From Antarcticibacterium sp. 1MA-6-2 (GTDB lineage: Bacteria; Bacteroidota; Bacteroidia; Flavobacteriales; Flavobacteriaceae): a stretch of 64,000 nt of DNA. This document shows, one piece after another, positions 18,503 to 29,969 of the stretch. Both the position numbers and the translations under genes were made by a program. Where the stretch lies: contig NZ_CP091036.1 in assembly GCF_021535135.1 (NCBI RefSeq), positions 3,038,001 through 3,102,000 on the forward strand. Direction: 5' to 3'. The notes under the pieces are model-generated. The model had not been told where the DNA came from. It searched no databases and saw only the letters and a list, made by a program, of their open reading frames with translations. The first letter of the stretch is position 1; every line of letters starts with the position of its first letter.

Positions 18503-19470
18503 CTATTTTTGAAGTTGTTTTTCAATAAATTCCAAAGCTCTTTCTTCAGCGTAGGTTTCATTTTTATTCTGAAGAAATGCCACGTGTCCTCCGTGATCTG
18601 GCATTTCCAGATGAAACCATGGATTAACCCGGGCAAGTTCCACAGGAGAGGAGTCTTTAGATAAGAATCCGTCGTTTTTAGCATTAATTAGAAGAGTCGG
18701 AATTTTAATGTGTGGAATAAATTGTAAGGCGCTGTTTTTCTCATAATAATCCAGGGCATCTTTAAATCCATGAGCTTTCCCCGTGTATAGATCATCAATA
18801 GAAAAGAGATTGTTGCAGGAATCTATGTCCGATTTGGAAATATTAGCCGGGTACCTGCTTTCTCTCAGGTAGAGCTGCTGTTTCAGTTTAGCTACAAATC
18901 TTTTTGAGTAGATCCAGTTTTGGGGTTTATCCAATTCCAGTAAAGATTTGTGCAGGTTACAAGGAGTTGAAACAGCAACTGCAGCTTTTAATTCAGGGGG
19001 AAATTCAGTTCTCTCCCCCAGGTATTTCAGCATTAAATTTCCGCCGAGACTAAAGCCAGTGAGCGCCAGTTGTTGGAAATTTTCTTTCAGAATATAGCTA
19101 ATGACCTCTTCAAGATCTTCAGTTGCACCTGCATTGTAAGACTTGATAATCTATTCATTTCGCCGCTGCAGCCTCTAAAATTTACTGCTGCCACGTCCCA
19201 TCCTTTTTCAGTAAAATGTTTAGCCAAACCTGTGACGTAAGGACGTTTAGCATTGCCTTCCAGACCATGAAGAACAATTAAAATTTTCCTTGATTTTCCC
19301 TTTTCTGAATAACTGCGGTCAAGATCCAGAAAATCTCCATCTTTAAGTTCCAGCCTATACCTATATTGTTTGGGTGCCTTCACTTTTCGCAACATTGAAG
19401 CATAGATGGTGCTCAGGTGATAATTCCTGAAAATCCATGGAACCTTATATAGAGACTTGACTAATGGCAT
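18503..19470 (-). CDS. YheT-family alpha/beta hydrolase (frame broken)
   Basis: Alpha/beta-fold hydrolase with nucleophile elbow GFSLGGN, oxyanion-side HGLEGN, and CSGEMNRL typical of the YheT/EMB8 group. Joining two frames near 19129-19135 restores about 322 residues: the upstream frame ends RLSSLTMQ while the downstream frame gives SYNAGATEDLEEVISYIL. One base is missing (for example TCAAG for TCAAAG on the coding strand). The C-terminal GGHVAFL supplies the catalytic histidine. Substrate unknown. Confidence 0.85.
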
Positions 19471-19565
19471 GCCTGCTAAATTGCAATAATTTTACTGGTA
19501 TACAAAACAGAAACAATTATGCATGCATAACATAATTTTGTATTTTTAATCAAAATAAAATTGGA

Positions 19566-20055
19566 ATGTACATTAAGGAATTTGAGATAAGGTGGAGCGA
19601 TCTCGATGCTAACAGGCATCTCGCCAATACGGCATATATAAATTTCATGAGCCATACGAGAATGGGCTTTCTCATGGATAACGGTTTTGGTCAAAGAGAA
19701 ATGGCAAAGTATAACATTGGGCTTAGTGGTTTTATATGAGCACGTTTATTATTTTAAGGAGGTGTTCGCGGGGGCACCAGTGAAGGTTAGTTTGCAACTT
19801 AGAGGATTATCTGAGGACGGGATGTACTTTGAGTTTATTCACAACTTCTATGACCAAAAAGGCAGAAATTTTGCCAGTTGTGAAATGATGGGAGCCTGGA
19901 TAGATCTTGAAAAAAGAAGTCTTACCGCATTACCTAAAGAGTTATTTGACAACCTTAACAGCCTTTCTCATACAGAAGATTTCAGGATACTTACAAAAGA
20001 AGATACCCGGGCATTCGGGAAAAAGCCTGCAGATGTTGATCCTAGCTTCCTGTAA
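19566..20055 (+). CDS. Acyl-CoA thioesterase, hotdog fold (frame broken)
   Basis: 4HBT-type thioesterase. The N-terminal RWSDLDANRHLANTAY carries the catalytic D-x-D-x-N-x-H arrangement. The frame breaks at 19722-19726: CTTAG is read and leads to a TGA, while deleting one T (CTAG) gives NIGLVVLYEHVYYFKEVF in one frame of about 163 residues. Convergent with the EamA gene, overlapping its 3' end by 14 bp. Confidence 0.85.
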
Positions 20056-20938
20056 CCGTTTTCTTTTTTGTGACGAGGTAAACTCCCAGGAAAATTAATG
20101 ATCCTGCCACGATCTTCAGCAAGTTTAATTGATCTGCGCCAACTGCGACTGAAAAGACTATGGCTATGAGCGGTTGTAAATAAATAAAGGAGCTAAGAGT
20201 AGAGGCGGCCAGCTGTTTAATTGCAAAAATATTAAGCAAATATGTGGAAAAGGTAGTACCAAGTATTACAAAGGCTATGCTTCCCCATATGGCGGGCGGC
20301 ATACTTTCCCATTCAATTTGCCGAAACTCCCAGAAAGTTATAGGAAAGTTTATGAGGAAAGAACAAAGGAACAGCCATTTCATTAGGGTAATGGGATGGT
20401 ATTTGGCTGCTAAAGGTTTTACAAGGATGAGGTAAATACCAAAAGAAAAAGCGTTGATCAGGAACAAGAGATTACCCAAAGGTATATTGGGTGCGTTGTA
20501 TTTTTGTTCAGCTGAAAAAAGAATTAAAATTAATGCACCGCTTAAACTTATTATGATCCCTATCACCTTTAGCAAGGTAATTCTTTCTTTTAAAAGATAA
20601 GACGATAGCAATAAGACAAGGATAGGTGAAATGGTCATTATGACCGAGCTGTTTATAGGAGTAGAGAGACTTAGGCCTTTGAAGAACAAAAGCATGTTTA
20701 TAACCATACCGCACACTGTTGCTGCAATAAGTCGTGGCCAGTCACTGTTGGCAATTTTCTCCTTTGGAAACCATAAGCTTACAAGCCAGAATAGGATTGC
20801 CGCACCTGTTACGCGTAAAAATATAAATCCAAATGGTTTTACATATTCCGGCATTACTGCTTTGGCAATCGTATGGTTAAGGCCATAAATGGTGCTTTCC
20901 ATAATGGCAGCCATGATCGCCAATGACCTTTTATTCAT
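20042..20938 (-). CDS. EamA/DMT-family transporter
   Basis: 298 residues with ten hydrophobic segments in two EamA repeats, each about 140 residues. Members export metabolites such as amino acids. The start region overlaps the ArsC-like gene's stop by 8 bp, so the two genes are probably co-transcribed. Substrate cannot be inferred. Confidence 0.88.
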   Translation of the reverse strand: MNKRSLAIMAAIMESTIYGLNHTIAKAVMPEYVKPFGFIFLRVTGAAILFWLVSLWFPKEKIANSDWPRLIAATVCGMVINMLLFFKGLSLSTPINSSVIMTISPILVLLLSSYLLKERITLLKVIGIIISLSGALILILFSAEQKYNAPNIPLGNLLFLINAFSFGIYLILVKPLAAKYHPITLMKWLFLCSFLINFPITFWEFRQIEWESMPPAIWGSIAFVILGTTFSTYLLNIFAIKQLAASTLSSFIYLQPLIAIVFSVAVGADQLNLLKIVAGSLIFLGVYLVTKKKTVTGS

Positions 20939-21285
20939 GTATAGATTTTGTGGCGGCTTCTACTTCTTTCCGGGAGTTACCTATAAATATTTCTTCCTGG
21001 TTAATTATCACCTAGCCTCTTTAAAAATGTGTAGTGTTCCAGGATAAGATTACGGTAATCATCTTCAGCAAGTGATTTATCTTTTAGACTGCGCTCTTTG
21101 TATAATCTTGCTCTCTTGCTAAAAAGCGCTTCATAACTTCCTGAAAGTTTTTTCATTTCCTCGAGCTGGTCGCCTGTAACAGGATCGCTTTTAATATCCT
21201 GAACATCAAAAGTAGACGGTAGATTTAATTCCTTCAGGATCTTCTTACATGTATCGCAGGTAGAGAGATGATAGATTTTTTTCAT
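20931..21285 (-). CDS. ArsC/Spx-like thioredoxin-fold protein (frame broken)
   Basis: N-terminal STCDTCKKIL has the CxxC version of the ArsC-family active site. The open frame stops after FLKRLGDN, but a shifted frame continues NQEEIFIGNSRKEVEAATKS to a stop at 20931, the expected C-terminus of this family. The junction is CTAGG at 21012-21016 (plus-strand coordinates); removing one G on the coding strand gives a single frame of about 117 residues. Role in arsenate reduction is doubtful without a linked ars gene. Confidence 0.75.
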
Positions 21286-21320
21286 GAAGAGAATGATTTA
21301 AGGTAATGACGTGGAAAAAT

Positions 21321-22073
21321 TTAAAATATTCGGATGAAATCCTGAGCTTCCTCTTTAGGAATCTCTATTTGAATACCGCCTTCAGCATAAGAAGCAACTT
21401 CATAGGCGTTATACCTTAGGATAACCTTGTTCTTGTGAAAGCCAATATTTTGAGGAAGTTGAAAGCTGTCATTTTCAAAAAAATATCCTGTACTATTGAT
21501 AGGTTCTTCTAAAGGAATTTCATTCTTTTTTCTAAAGAGCTGTTCAGCATAATCTTTAAATTCTGAAGTAAATAGTTCTTCATTTGAAAACGGCTCCCCG
21601 GTTTCAGGATCAAAATTGAGATAACTCCGGCTGGTATAACCGTGAGCCCCTCCCGTAAAAAGGGCAAGGTTAAATTCAATGGAAATAATTTCGGGAGAGG
21701 TATATAAAACTCTGCCGTTTACTGAGGCTTCCCAGGGTATATTATATTCCGGAAATTCCCTTGCTGATGCTTCGTAATTGTCAATAAAATTCTGGGACAA
21801 CTCCTCCAGGCTGCCAAACTCATCTTCCTCCTGGAAGTCAACAAGATTTATTACGTGTTGCTCTATGTAGTGGTTAATTGTTTTGTTGCGGGCACCCGCG
21901 TTTTTCACCCATGGAACATTAATGCTTATAAAAGCACAATTTTCTTCCTCGGGGTTACAGTCCTGGCTGGATACCTGGTCAATGTTTAGTTCCTCAAATT
22001 CCGGTGCAGATGTTTCTTTTTGGCAACTAATAAGTAAAGTGGTAAAAAAAAGAGGCAAAAGCAGCTTTCTCAC
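21321..22073 (-). CDS. DUF3298-type lipoprotein
   Basis: Lipobox LLISC after a hydrophobic leader indicates an outer- or inner-membrane lipoprotein. The GGAHGYTSRSYLNFD stretch and the overall layout match DUF4163/DUF3298 proteins (RsiV-like domain). I prefer the GTG at 22073 (MRKLLLPLFF...) to the ATG at 22130, because it places the basic residues directly before the hydrophobic core. Function unknown. Confidence 0.7.
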   Translation of the reverse strand: MRKLLLPLFFTTLLISCQKETSAPEFEELNIDQVSSQDCNPEEENCAFISINVPWVKNAGARNKTINHYIEQHVINLVDFQEEDEFGSLEELSQNFIDNYEASAREFPEYNIPWEASVNGRVLYTSPEIISIEFNLALFTGGAHGYTSRSYLNFDPETGEPFSNEELFTSEFKDYAEQLFRKKNEIPLEEPINSTGYFFENDSFQLPQNIGFHKNKVILRYNAYEVASYAEGGIQIEIPKEEAQDFIRIF

Positions 22074-22251
22074 AGCATTAATCCTTGTTAAATTAGGGAT
22101 AAAGGTACAAGCTATTTTGTCAATCGCCAATACGAGTAGTACATTTGAGAAAATAAATTTTTGATTTTTATAGCTGTAGTAAATAGGCTGAAAATCAGGA
22201 ATTAAAACGGATGTAATTTCTGCTATATCCTCTAAAAATTAATACAATTCT

Positions 22252-23394
22252 ATGAAATTTAATACTAAAACCATCCATGGTGGTCAGCACGATATTGATC
22301 CTGCATATGGATCTGTCATGCCTCCCATCTACCAAACCACTACCTATTCCCAAACCACTCCCGGCGGCCATAAAGGCTATGAATATTCCCGGAGTGCAAA
22401 TCCCACGAGGACTGCTCTTGAAAAATCCATTGCCAGTATTGAAAATGGTAAATATGGACTCGCTTTTGGATCTGGGCTTGCAGCTATAGATGCCGTTATA
22501 AAATTATTTAAGCCAGGTGATGAAATCATTTCCACAAGTGATCTTTACGGGGGTTCTTACCGCCTTTTTACGAAGATTTTCGAAGGTATGGGGATTAAAT
22601 TTCATTTCATTGGAATGCAGGATGCGGTAAAGATTGAAGATCATATTAATGAAAATACAAAACTCATCTGGGTTGAAACACCTACTAACCCTATGATGAA
22701 TATTATTGATATTGAAGCCACCTCTAAGATTGCTAAAGAGCACCAGGTCTTATTGGCTGTAGACAATACCTTTGCAACTCCCTATTTGCAACGGCCCCTG
22801 GAACTGGGTGCAGATATTGTTATGCACAGCGCAACCAAATATCTGGGTGGACACAGTGATGTTGTTATGGGCTCGCTTGTGGTGAACGATCAAAGACTGG
22901 CAGAGAAACTGTATTTTATCCAGAATGCAAGTGGGGCGATTTGTGGGCCACAGGACAGTTTTCTTGTCTTAAGAGGTATTAAAACCCTACATATTAGAAT
23001 GCAAAGACATTGCGAAAATGGAGAAAAAGTGGCTAATTTCCTAAGGTCTCACCCAAAGGTGGGAAAGGTTTTCTGGCCGGGATTTGAAGATCACCCAAAC
23101 CACCAAATTGCAAAAAAACAAATGAGTGGTTTTGGTGGAATGATCTCTTTTACAACAAAAGAAGAAACCCTCGAAAGTGCAGTGAAGGTTGTGGAAAACT
23201 TAAAAGTATTCACACTTGCTGAATCTCTGGGAGGGGTGGAGTCTCTTGCCGGACATCCTGCCAGTATGACTCATGCCTCTATTCCGCCAGAAGAAAGAGC
23301 AAAGACAGGTGTTGTTGATTCTCTTATAAGGTTAAGTATAGGAATTGAAGATGATGAGGATCTTATAGAAGATCTAAAACAGGCATTAGGATAA
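22252..23394 (+). CDS. Trans-sulfuration PLP enzyme, cystathionine gamma-synthase-like
   Basis: 380 residues of the Cys/Met metabolism PLP family. PLP lysine lies in SATKYLGGHSD. N-terminal YEYSRSANPTRTALE is characteristic, and ESLGGVESLAGHPASMTH is the C-terminal substrate loop. It may act as gamma-synthase or gamma-lyase; the sequence alone does not decide. The 120-bp upstream region shows no riboswitch I can recognise. Confidence 0.88.
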   Translation: MKFNTKTIHGGQHDIDPAYGSVMPPIYQTTTYSQTTPGGHKGYEYSRSANPTRTALEKSIASIENGKYGLAFGSGLAAIDAVIKLFKPGDEIISTSDLYGGSYRLFTKIFEGMGIKFHFIGMQDAVKIEDHINENTKLIWVETPTNPMMNIIDIEATSKIAKEHQVLLAVDNTFATPYLQRPLELGADIVMHSATKYLGGHSDVVMGSLVVNDQRLAEKLYFIQNASGAICGPQDSFLVLRGIKTLHIRMQRHCENGEKVANFLRSHPKVGKVFWPGFEDHPNHQIAKKQMSGFGGMISFTTKEETLESAVKVVENLKVFTLAESLGGVESLAGHPASMTHASIPPEERAKTGVVDSLIRLSIGIEDDEDLIEDLKQALG

Positions 23395-23411
23395 ATTCAG
23401 GAATTTAATTA

Positions 23412-23436
23412 AAACCGGGCTTGCAATAGCCTGGCT
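23412..23436. terminator. Weak bidirectional hairpin between convergent genes
   Basis: CCGGGCT-tgcaat-AGCCTGG pairs 6 of 7, without a long T run. It sits between the convergent metB-like gene and the gene at 23440. Confidence 0.35.
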
Positions 23437-23439
23437 TGT

Positions 23440-24219
23440 TTAATAGTTAAGATAGTAGATGTACCCAACATTAAACCAGAATATGAAATCATTGAATTTA
23501 TTCTGGGGAGCTGTAATATTAAGGCCATCAATCCAGTCGGTATCATAATAATTCCATCTTGCTTCTACGACAATATCGCTCACAATGCTTAGCCTGTAGC
23601 GGGTACCCATACTTCCCTGGATAGACCAGGTAGAGCCACCTTCAAGATTAACTCCTCCGTTTTGAAAAGTTCGGAATAGATTCTTGTCATTGGTAAGGGG
23701 CCCAAAATCAGAATAAGCACTGGGTTTATAATACACAAAATGGAAACCTGCACTTATGAAAGGTGCAAATCTAAATCCGAAGGAGGTGTAGTCTCTTATG
23801 CTCAGGGGATAGTATTCCAGGGCCGCACCAATCTCAAGAAGCTGAGATTTGCCGTGCATTGCCCGTAACAGTCTTCCCCCATCAGTATCTTCTTTGGCAA
23901 CAGGGCCGTAATGCTCCAGGTCACTAAAGAAATAATCCAGCTCTGAACGGATTTTGAAGTGATCACTAAAAAAGTTTTTGGTGGAGTAACAGTTGCATTT
24001 CCTGCTGGAGGCAAAGTTCATATAATGTACCAGCCCTATACCCAGTCCTGCATTCTCTAAATTATTTTTAACATTCCACCGCTCCCCGTAATCTGTAAAA
24101 AATGAAGTCGGGCCAATTAGTGCTCCTATTTCGTGCGAAATTCCAAGTTGCGCATATCCTCTGTGAGATGTAAAGGCACACAGGAAAATTAGAAGATACA
24201 ATGCGCGGAATTTTATCAT
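23440..24219 (-). CDS. THC0290_0291-type flavobacterial beta-barrel protein
   Basis: 259 residues with a signal peptide (ending SHRGYAQ) and alternating beta strands ending in an aromatic residue (NVGYIYYLNY), consistent with a small outer-membrane barrel. The start of the mature part, LGISHEIGALIGPTSFFTDY, is the conserved block of this family. It is found next to gdhA in many flavobacteria, as here. Function unknown. Confidence 0.65.
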   Translation of the reverse strand: MIKFRALYLLIFLCAFTSHRGYAQLGISHEIGALIGPTSFFTDYGERWNVKNNLENAGLGIGLVHYMNFASSRKCNCYSTKNFFSDHFKIRSELDYFFSDLEHYGPVAKEDTDGGRLLRAMHGKSQLLEIGAALEYYPLSIRDYTSFGFRFAPFISAGFHFVYYKPSAYSDFGPLTNDKNLFRTFQNGGVNLEGGSTWSIQGSMGTRYRLSIVSDIVVEARWNYYDTDWIDGLNITAPQNKFNDFIFWFNVGYIYYLNY

Positions 24220-24357
24220 TTTAACACCTTACAGGAGAAACAAATATATAAAATAGAAGTTAACAAAGATGTAAGGAAAAATACCCTTTAACAGAGGTTT
24301 CCCAGTGACCCGTTAATATTATATCAAAATCTAAAAATATCCGTCGTTTGGTTGTAG

Positions 24358-25763
<1,406 letters not shown>

Positions 25764-25790
25764 AATTTACAATCTTAAATGCATAGATCA

Positions 25791-25817
25791 AATGCCGCTC
25801 GTCCAGCGGCATTTTTT
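25791..25817 (+). terminator. gdhA Rho-independent terminator
   Basis: Perfect AATGCCGCT / AGCGGCATT stem with a 5-nt loop and seven T. Confidence 0.9.
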
Positions 25818-25840
25818 TATCTTCGGCTCAAATTCGTACC

Positions 25841-26561
25841 ATGATAGTTAATACGAATGCTATTGTTATAAGTGTTTTAAAATACGGCGAAGCAGATCTT
25901 ATAGTAAAATGCTTCACCCAAAAAAGCGGACTGAAGTCGTACCTGCTGCGTGGTATTCTAAAATCGAAAAAGGGAAGATTTAAAGTTTCTATGTTTCAGC
26001 CGTTAACGCAGCTGGAGCTGGTGGCAAAACATAAAGATAAAGGCAGTCTTGAATATATTCAGGATGCGAAGCTTATTGCGCACTACCAAAGCTTGCACAC
26101 CAATGTTGTAAAAAGTTCTATGGTGCTATTTCTTTCTGAAATACTTCGGAATTCAATCCAGGAAGAGGAACAGAATGAAGAGTTATATCATTTCCTTGAG
26201 AATACATTTAACTGGATGGATGTTCATGATAATATCGCCAATTTTCATTTATTATTTCTGCTGAAGCTTACGAGGTTCCTTGGATTTTATCCTGATACTT
26301 CCCAGGCAGAAGGAGAATATTTTAATCTCCTGGAGGGAATTTTTCAGGATATAAAAACAAACGAATATTGCATCGAAGGCGGAAATTTACAGCTTCTTAA
26401 GCTGCTACTCGGTACAAATTTTGATGAGTTAAATGCAATAAAATTGAATCAATCCGCGAGATCAAATTTCCTCACTATGTTACTTGGGTATTACCTAGTT
26501 ACATATTGAATCTTTTAAGAAACCAAAGTCCCTCACGGTGCTAAACGAACTATTCCATTAA
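25841..26561 (+). CDS. recO: DNA repair protein RecO (frame broken)
   Basis: RecO OB-fold N-terminus (IVISVLKYGEADLIVKCF) and helical C-terminal domain. The open frame stops after GYYLVTY at 26515. The next frame gives HIESFKKPKSLTVLNELFH, the expected RecO C-terminus, ending at 26561 inside the ATG of the TonB receptor (TAATG). The junction is CTAG at 26491-26494; one base too many (CTG or CAG fits). RecO loads RecA with RecR during gap repair. Confidence 0.87.
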
Positions 26562-28961
26562 TGCGTCTCCTCCTTATTCTCCTCCTCCTGTTATATAGCC
26601 TTCCCGGTTTGGGGCAGGAAGTAATAGTCCTGGAAAAGAACACGGACATTCCCCTGCCATACGTGGCAATTTATAATAAGGCGAAAACTAAAAGTACTGT
26701 AACGTCAGGACAGGGAAAAGCAGATCTTACCCGATTTTCACAACACGAGGAGATCATTTTTAAACACATTTCTCACCTGGAATACACCACCACCAAGGCC
26801 CAGGTCATGGCTGCAGGAGGCAAAATTTTTCTAATTTTAGATGATAATCACTTGCAGGAAGTGGTTTTGTCGGTATCCAGGTTCAGGCAGAAAAAAAGTG
26901 AAGTACCTCAAAAACTGGTCACCATTCAGCCTGAAGAAATAGCTTTTGCCAACCCTCAAACTTCCGCAGATCTTTTAGAAAGTACAGGAAAGGTTTACGT
27001 TCAAAAGAGCCAGCTTGGAGGTGGAAGTCCTATGATTAGAGGGTTTGCCACTAACCTATTGTTGATCACTGTAGATGGGGTGAGAATGAATAACGCCATT
27101 TTCAGGAGTGGGAACCTTCAAAATGTTATTTCCATTGATCCGCTCGCGATAGAGCAGGCTGAGGTTATTCTTGGTCCGGGTTCTGTGATCTACGGCAGTG
27201 ATGCGGTAGGCGGGGTTATGAATTTTTATACCCTAAAACCTGTTTTCTCCTATAGAGAAGACAACTTTAGCGGAAATGCTTTCAGTAGGTATGCGACCGC
27301 AAACAATGAGAAAACGGTACATGCCGATTTTAATGTCGGTTTCGAGAAGTGGGCCTTTTTGAGCAGTGTTTCTTATTCAGATTTTGATGATTTGAGAATG
27401 GGGAGCCATGGTCCTTTAGAATATATGCGCCCCCATTATGTCGTTACCCGAAATGGGGAGGATTTAGTTGTAGAAAATGACGATCCGCTGGTGCAGAAAC
27501 CTACGGGTTATAATCAGATAAATCTTCTGCAGAAGATCGCGTATCAGCCACACGATTTGTGGGATCTTAACCTTGGTTTGTATTATTCCACTACTTCCAA
27601 TTATCCTCGTTATGACCGTTTGTATCAGGAGAGAAATGGGCAGCTGCGGTCTGCGGAATGGTACTACGGGCCGCAAACCTGGTTTCTGGGCCATCTGCAG
27701 GTAGAAAACAGGGGATATAATAAATTCTATGACAGGAGTAAATTGACGGCCGCTTACCAATTTTTCGAAGAGAGCAGGAATGACAGGAATTTTGGAGGAG
27801 AAATGTTTTATAATACCTTAGAAAATGTTGATGCTTACTCCCTGAACCTCGATTTTGAGAAAGGTTTTGGAAAGAACAGGTTTTACTATGGTGCCGAATA
27901 TGTATTTAATTATGTAGGATCTAAAGGTGCTGCAAAGAATATTTTCTCAGGAGAGCAGGAACCATCTGCTTCCCGTTATCCTGATGGTTCTACCTGGCAA
28001 TCTCTGGCCGCTTATTCCAGCTTTCGGTGGGAGGTGAATCAAAAACTGAATATTCAGTTTGGTGCACGTTATAACCATGTTCTCTTAAAAGCTGAATTTG
28101 ATGAAGCTATATATGATTTTCCTTTCAACGATGCCAATTTAAGTACAGGGGCACTGACAGGTAGTGCCGGAATCAACTGGCACCCGAACAAGAGAACCAC
28201 CTGGCGGGCCAATCTTGCAACCGCTTTTAGAGCACCAAATATAGACGATGTGGGGAAGATCTTTGATTCTGAACCCGGTTCCGTTGTAGTTCCGAATCCG
28301 AACCTGAGGCCGGAGTATGCCTATAATGGGGAGCTGGGGCTTAACTGGAGAATTGGAGAATTCCTGGTTATGGATCTGGCATCTTTTTACACCATCCTGG
28401 AAAATGCGATGGTGAGAAGAGATTTTGACCTTAACGGAGTTACAACTGTAGATTACCAGGGAGAAGAAAGTAACGTCCAGGCAATACAGAACGCAGCGGG
28501 TGCCTATGTTTACGGATTTGAAGCCGGGGCAGAAATAATTTTTTCTGAAGAACTTAAACTTATCTCCCAACTCACGGCAACTACGGGTGAGGAAGAGTTA
28601 GATGACGGAACCACCGCGCCATTAAGACATGCAGCTCCTCTTTTTGGGAATACTCATTTTATCTGGGACAGCGGAAAACTGAAACTGGATCTTTTTAGTG
28701 AATATAACGGGCAGTTTGACTACGAGGATCTTGCACCTTCTGAACAGGGAAAAGCATATTTGTATGCTATAGACGATGACGGGAATCCTTATTCCCCCTC
28801 CTGGTATACCATCAATTTCACTTAGCCGTTACCAACTGACAGAAAACTGGCAGGCAACAGCCTCTCTTGAGAATATTACAGATCAACGATACCGCACCTA
28901 CTCCTCGGGAATTGCAGCTGCCGGAAGAAATCTTATCCTGGCGCTGAAGTACAGTTTTTAA
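26561..28961 (+). CDS. TonB-dependent outer-membrane receptor (frame broken)
   Basis: Signal peptide, a carboxypeptidase-like beta domain (about residues 20-95), plug domain with GSPMIRGFATNLLLITVDG and the beta barrel to a terminal aromatic residue (ILALKYSF). Barrel motifs such as ATAFRAPNIDDVGKIFD and PNPNLRPEYAYNGELG are those of haem/siderophore-type receptors. The frame breaks at 28821-28825 where CTTAG gives an immediate TAG; CTAG restores NFTSRYQLTENWQATAS. Restored length is about 800 residues. Substrate not determined. Confidence 0.87.
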
Positions 28962-29115
28962 ACTTCTTCATTTACAAAAACTTTCTATCTTACATGGTAT
29001 AAGAGATTTAAACGTAGTAGTACTTTTAAATTGAAATAAAATGCACTAGTGCATTTATAAGCTGTTATCCTTTATTAAAAAACAAAACGAGGTTCTTTAA
29101 ATGAGAACTTTTGTG

Positions 29116-29123
29116 TATCTTTG
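29116..29123 (+). promoter_or_regulatory. Putative higBA -7 element TATCTTTG
   Basis: Matches TAnnTTTG, 16 bp before the preferred higB start. It lies in a short leader also bearing the palindrome TGCACTAGTGCA at 29042-29053. Confidence 0.45.
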
Positions 29124-29139
29124 CAGTATAATGTTAAAT

Positions 29140-29436
29140 ATGAAAAGAATAATTGCGAAGAGAGCACTACGAGAGTTTTGGGAAAAGCACGCTGATTCAG
29201 AACAATATTTAAAAACGTGGTATGAAACAGCTAAAAACTCCAATTGGACTTCGCCAAATGAAATTAAGCACACCTATATAAATGCCAGTATCTTAAAAAA
29301 TGGTCGTGTAGTTTTCAACATTAAGGGAAATTCTTACTTACTTATTGTAAAATTTAATTTTGAAAGGCAATGGGCATTTATAAGGTTTGTAGGTACCCAC
29401 GCTGAATACGACAAAATAGACGCTGACACAATTTAA
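29140..29436 (+). CDS. higB: HigB-type mRNA interferase toxin
   Basis: 98 residues from the ATG at 29140 (MKRIIAKRALREFWEKH), the usual HigB opening. Longer starts at 29131 or 29101 add non-conserved residues and overlap the -7 element. The conserved core WTSPNEIKHTY...NGRVVFNIKGNSYLLIVKF and RFVGTHAEYDKID are typical. It cleaves ribosome-bound mRNA. The toxin precedes the antitoxin by 11 bp, the reversed order of hig modules. First gene of the accessory island. Confidence 0.88.
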   Translation: MKRIIAKRALREFWEKHADSEQYLKTWYETAKNSNWTSPNEIKHTYINASILKNGRVVFNIKGNSYLLIVKFNFERQWAFIRFVGTHAEYDKIDADTI

Positions 29437-29447
29437 TAGAGAATATT

Positions 29448-29816
29448 ATGAATATAAAACCTATAAAATCCGAACAAGATTACGAAAAAACGCTAAAAAG
29501 ATTAGAGATGATTTTTGATGCAGATCCCAATACAAAAGAAGGCGATGAGGCTGAAATATTAACTATGTTGATTGATAACTATGAAAATCAACATTATTTA
29601 ATTGAGGCTCCTGACCCAATCGAAGCTATAAAGATCCGAATGGAGGAGATGAACCTTAAACAGAAAGATTTAGTTGGAATTATAGGAGGAAAAAGTAGGG
29701 TTTCTGAGATACTGAATAAAAGAAAAAGACTGACAGTGGATATGATAAGGGAATTGGAAAAGATTTTACAAATTTCTGCTTCCGTTCTGGTAAATAACTA
29801 TCAACTATCTAAATAA
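29448..29816 (+). CDS. higA: HigA-type antitoxin with C-terminal HTH
   Basis: 122 residues. The N-terminal region carries the HigA dimer motif (LTMLIDNYENQHY, PDPIEAIKIRMEEM) and the C-terminal half an XRE-type helix-turn-helix around LKQKDLVGIIGGKSRVSEIL. It neutralises HigB and probably represses the operon. Followed after 10 bp by the attC-like palindrome. Confidence 0.88.
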   Translation: MNIKPIKSEQDYEKTLKRLEMIFDADPNTKEGDEAEILTMLIDNYENQHYLIEAPDPIEAIKIRMEEMNLKQKDLVGIIGGKSRVSEILNKRKRLTVDMIRELEKILQISASVLVNNYQLSK

Positions 29817-29825
29817 AACAAAGGG

Positions 29826-29954
29826 TAACAACGCATATAAAAAAATTGCTGCGGCGGTAATTATTCGAAATTTTTTACTTTTAAAAAAGCAGAAGTTGCG
29901 GCGGACAAGTCCGAGCATTTTAACTCGCAACTTTTCATATGCAAAGCGTTGAGC
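29826..29954 (+). other. attC-like cassette palindrome
   Basis: An extended imperfect inverted repeat: left ACAACGCATATAAAAAAATT, GCTGCGG; right ACTCGCAACTTTTCATATGC, AAAGCGTTGAGC. CAACGC pairs with GCGTTG and ATATnAAAAnnTTGC with GCAACTTTTCATAT. It ends with GTTGAGC (29948-29954), which fits the GTTRRRY R' box of integron attC sites; the left AAC core is present but not a full RYYYAAC. No integrase gene lies in the window. Confidence 0.45.
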
Positions 29955-29969
29955 GCAATTAGGAAATGA

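Noticed and set aside
22131-22251. SAM riboswitch before the metB-like gene
   Set aside because: No SAM-I or SAM-II core sequence or pairing pattern is visible in the 120-bp leader.
29042-29053. TGCACTAGTGCA palindrome as the CTAG target of a selfish element
   Set aside because: Only one copy was noticed; it lies in the higBA leader and could be an autoregulatory site. Nothing connects it to the indel pattern.
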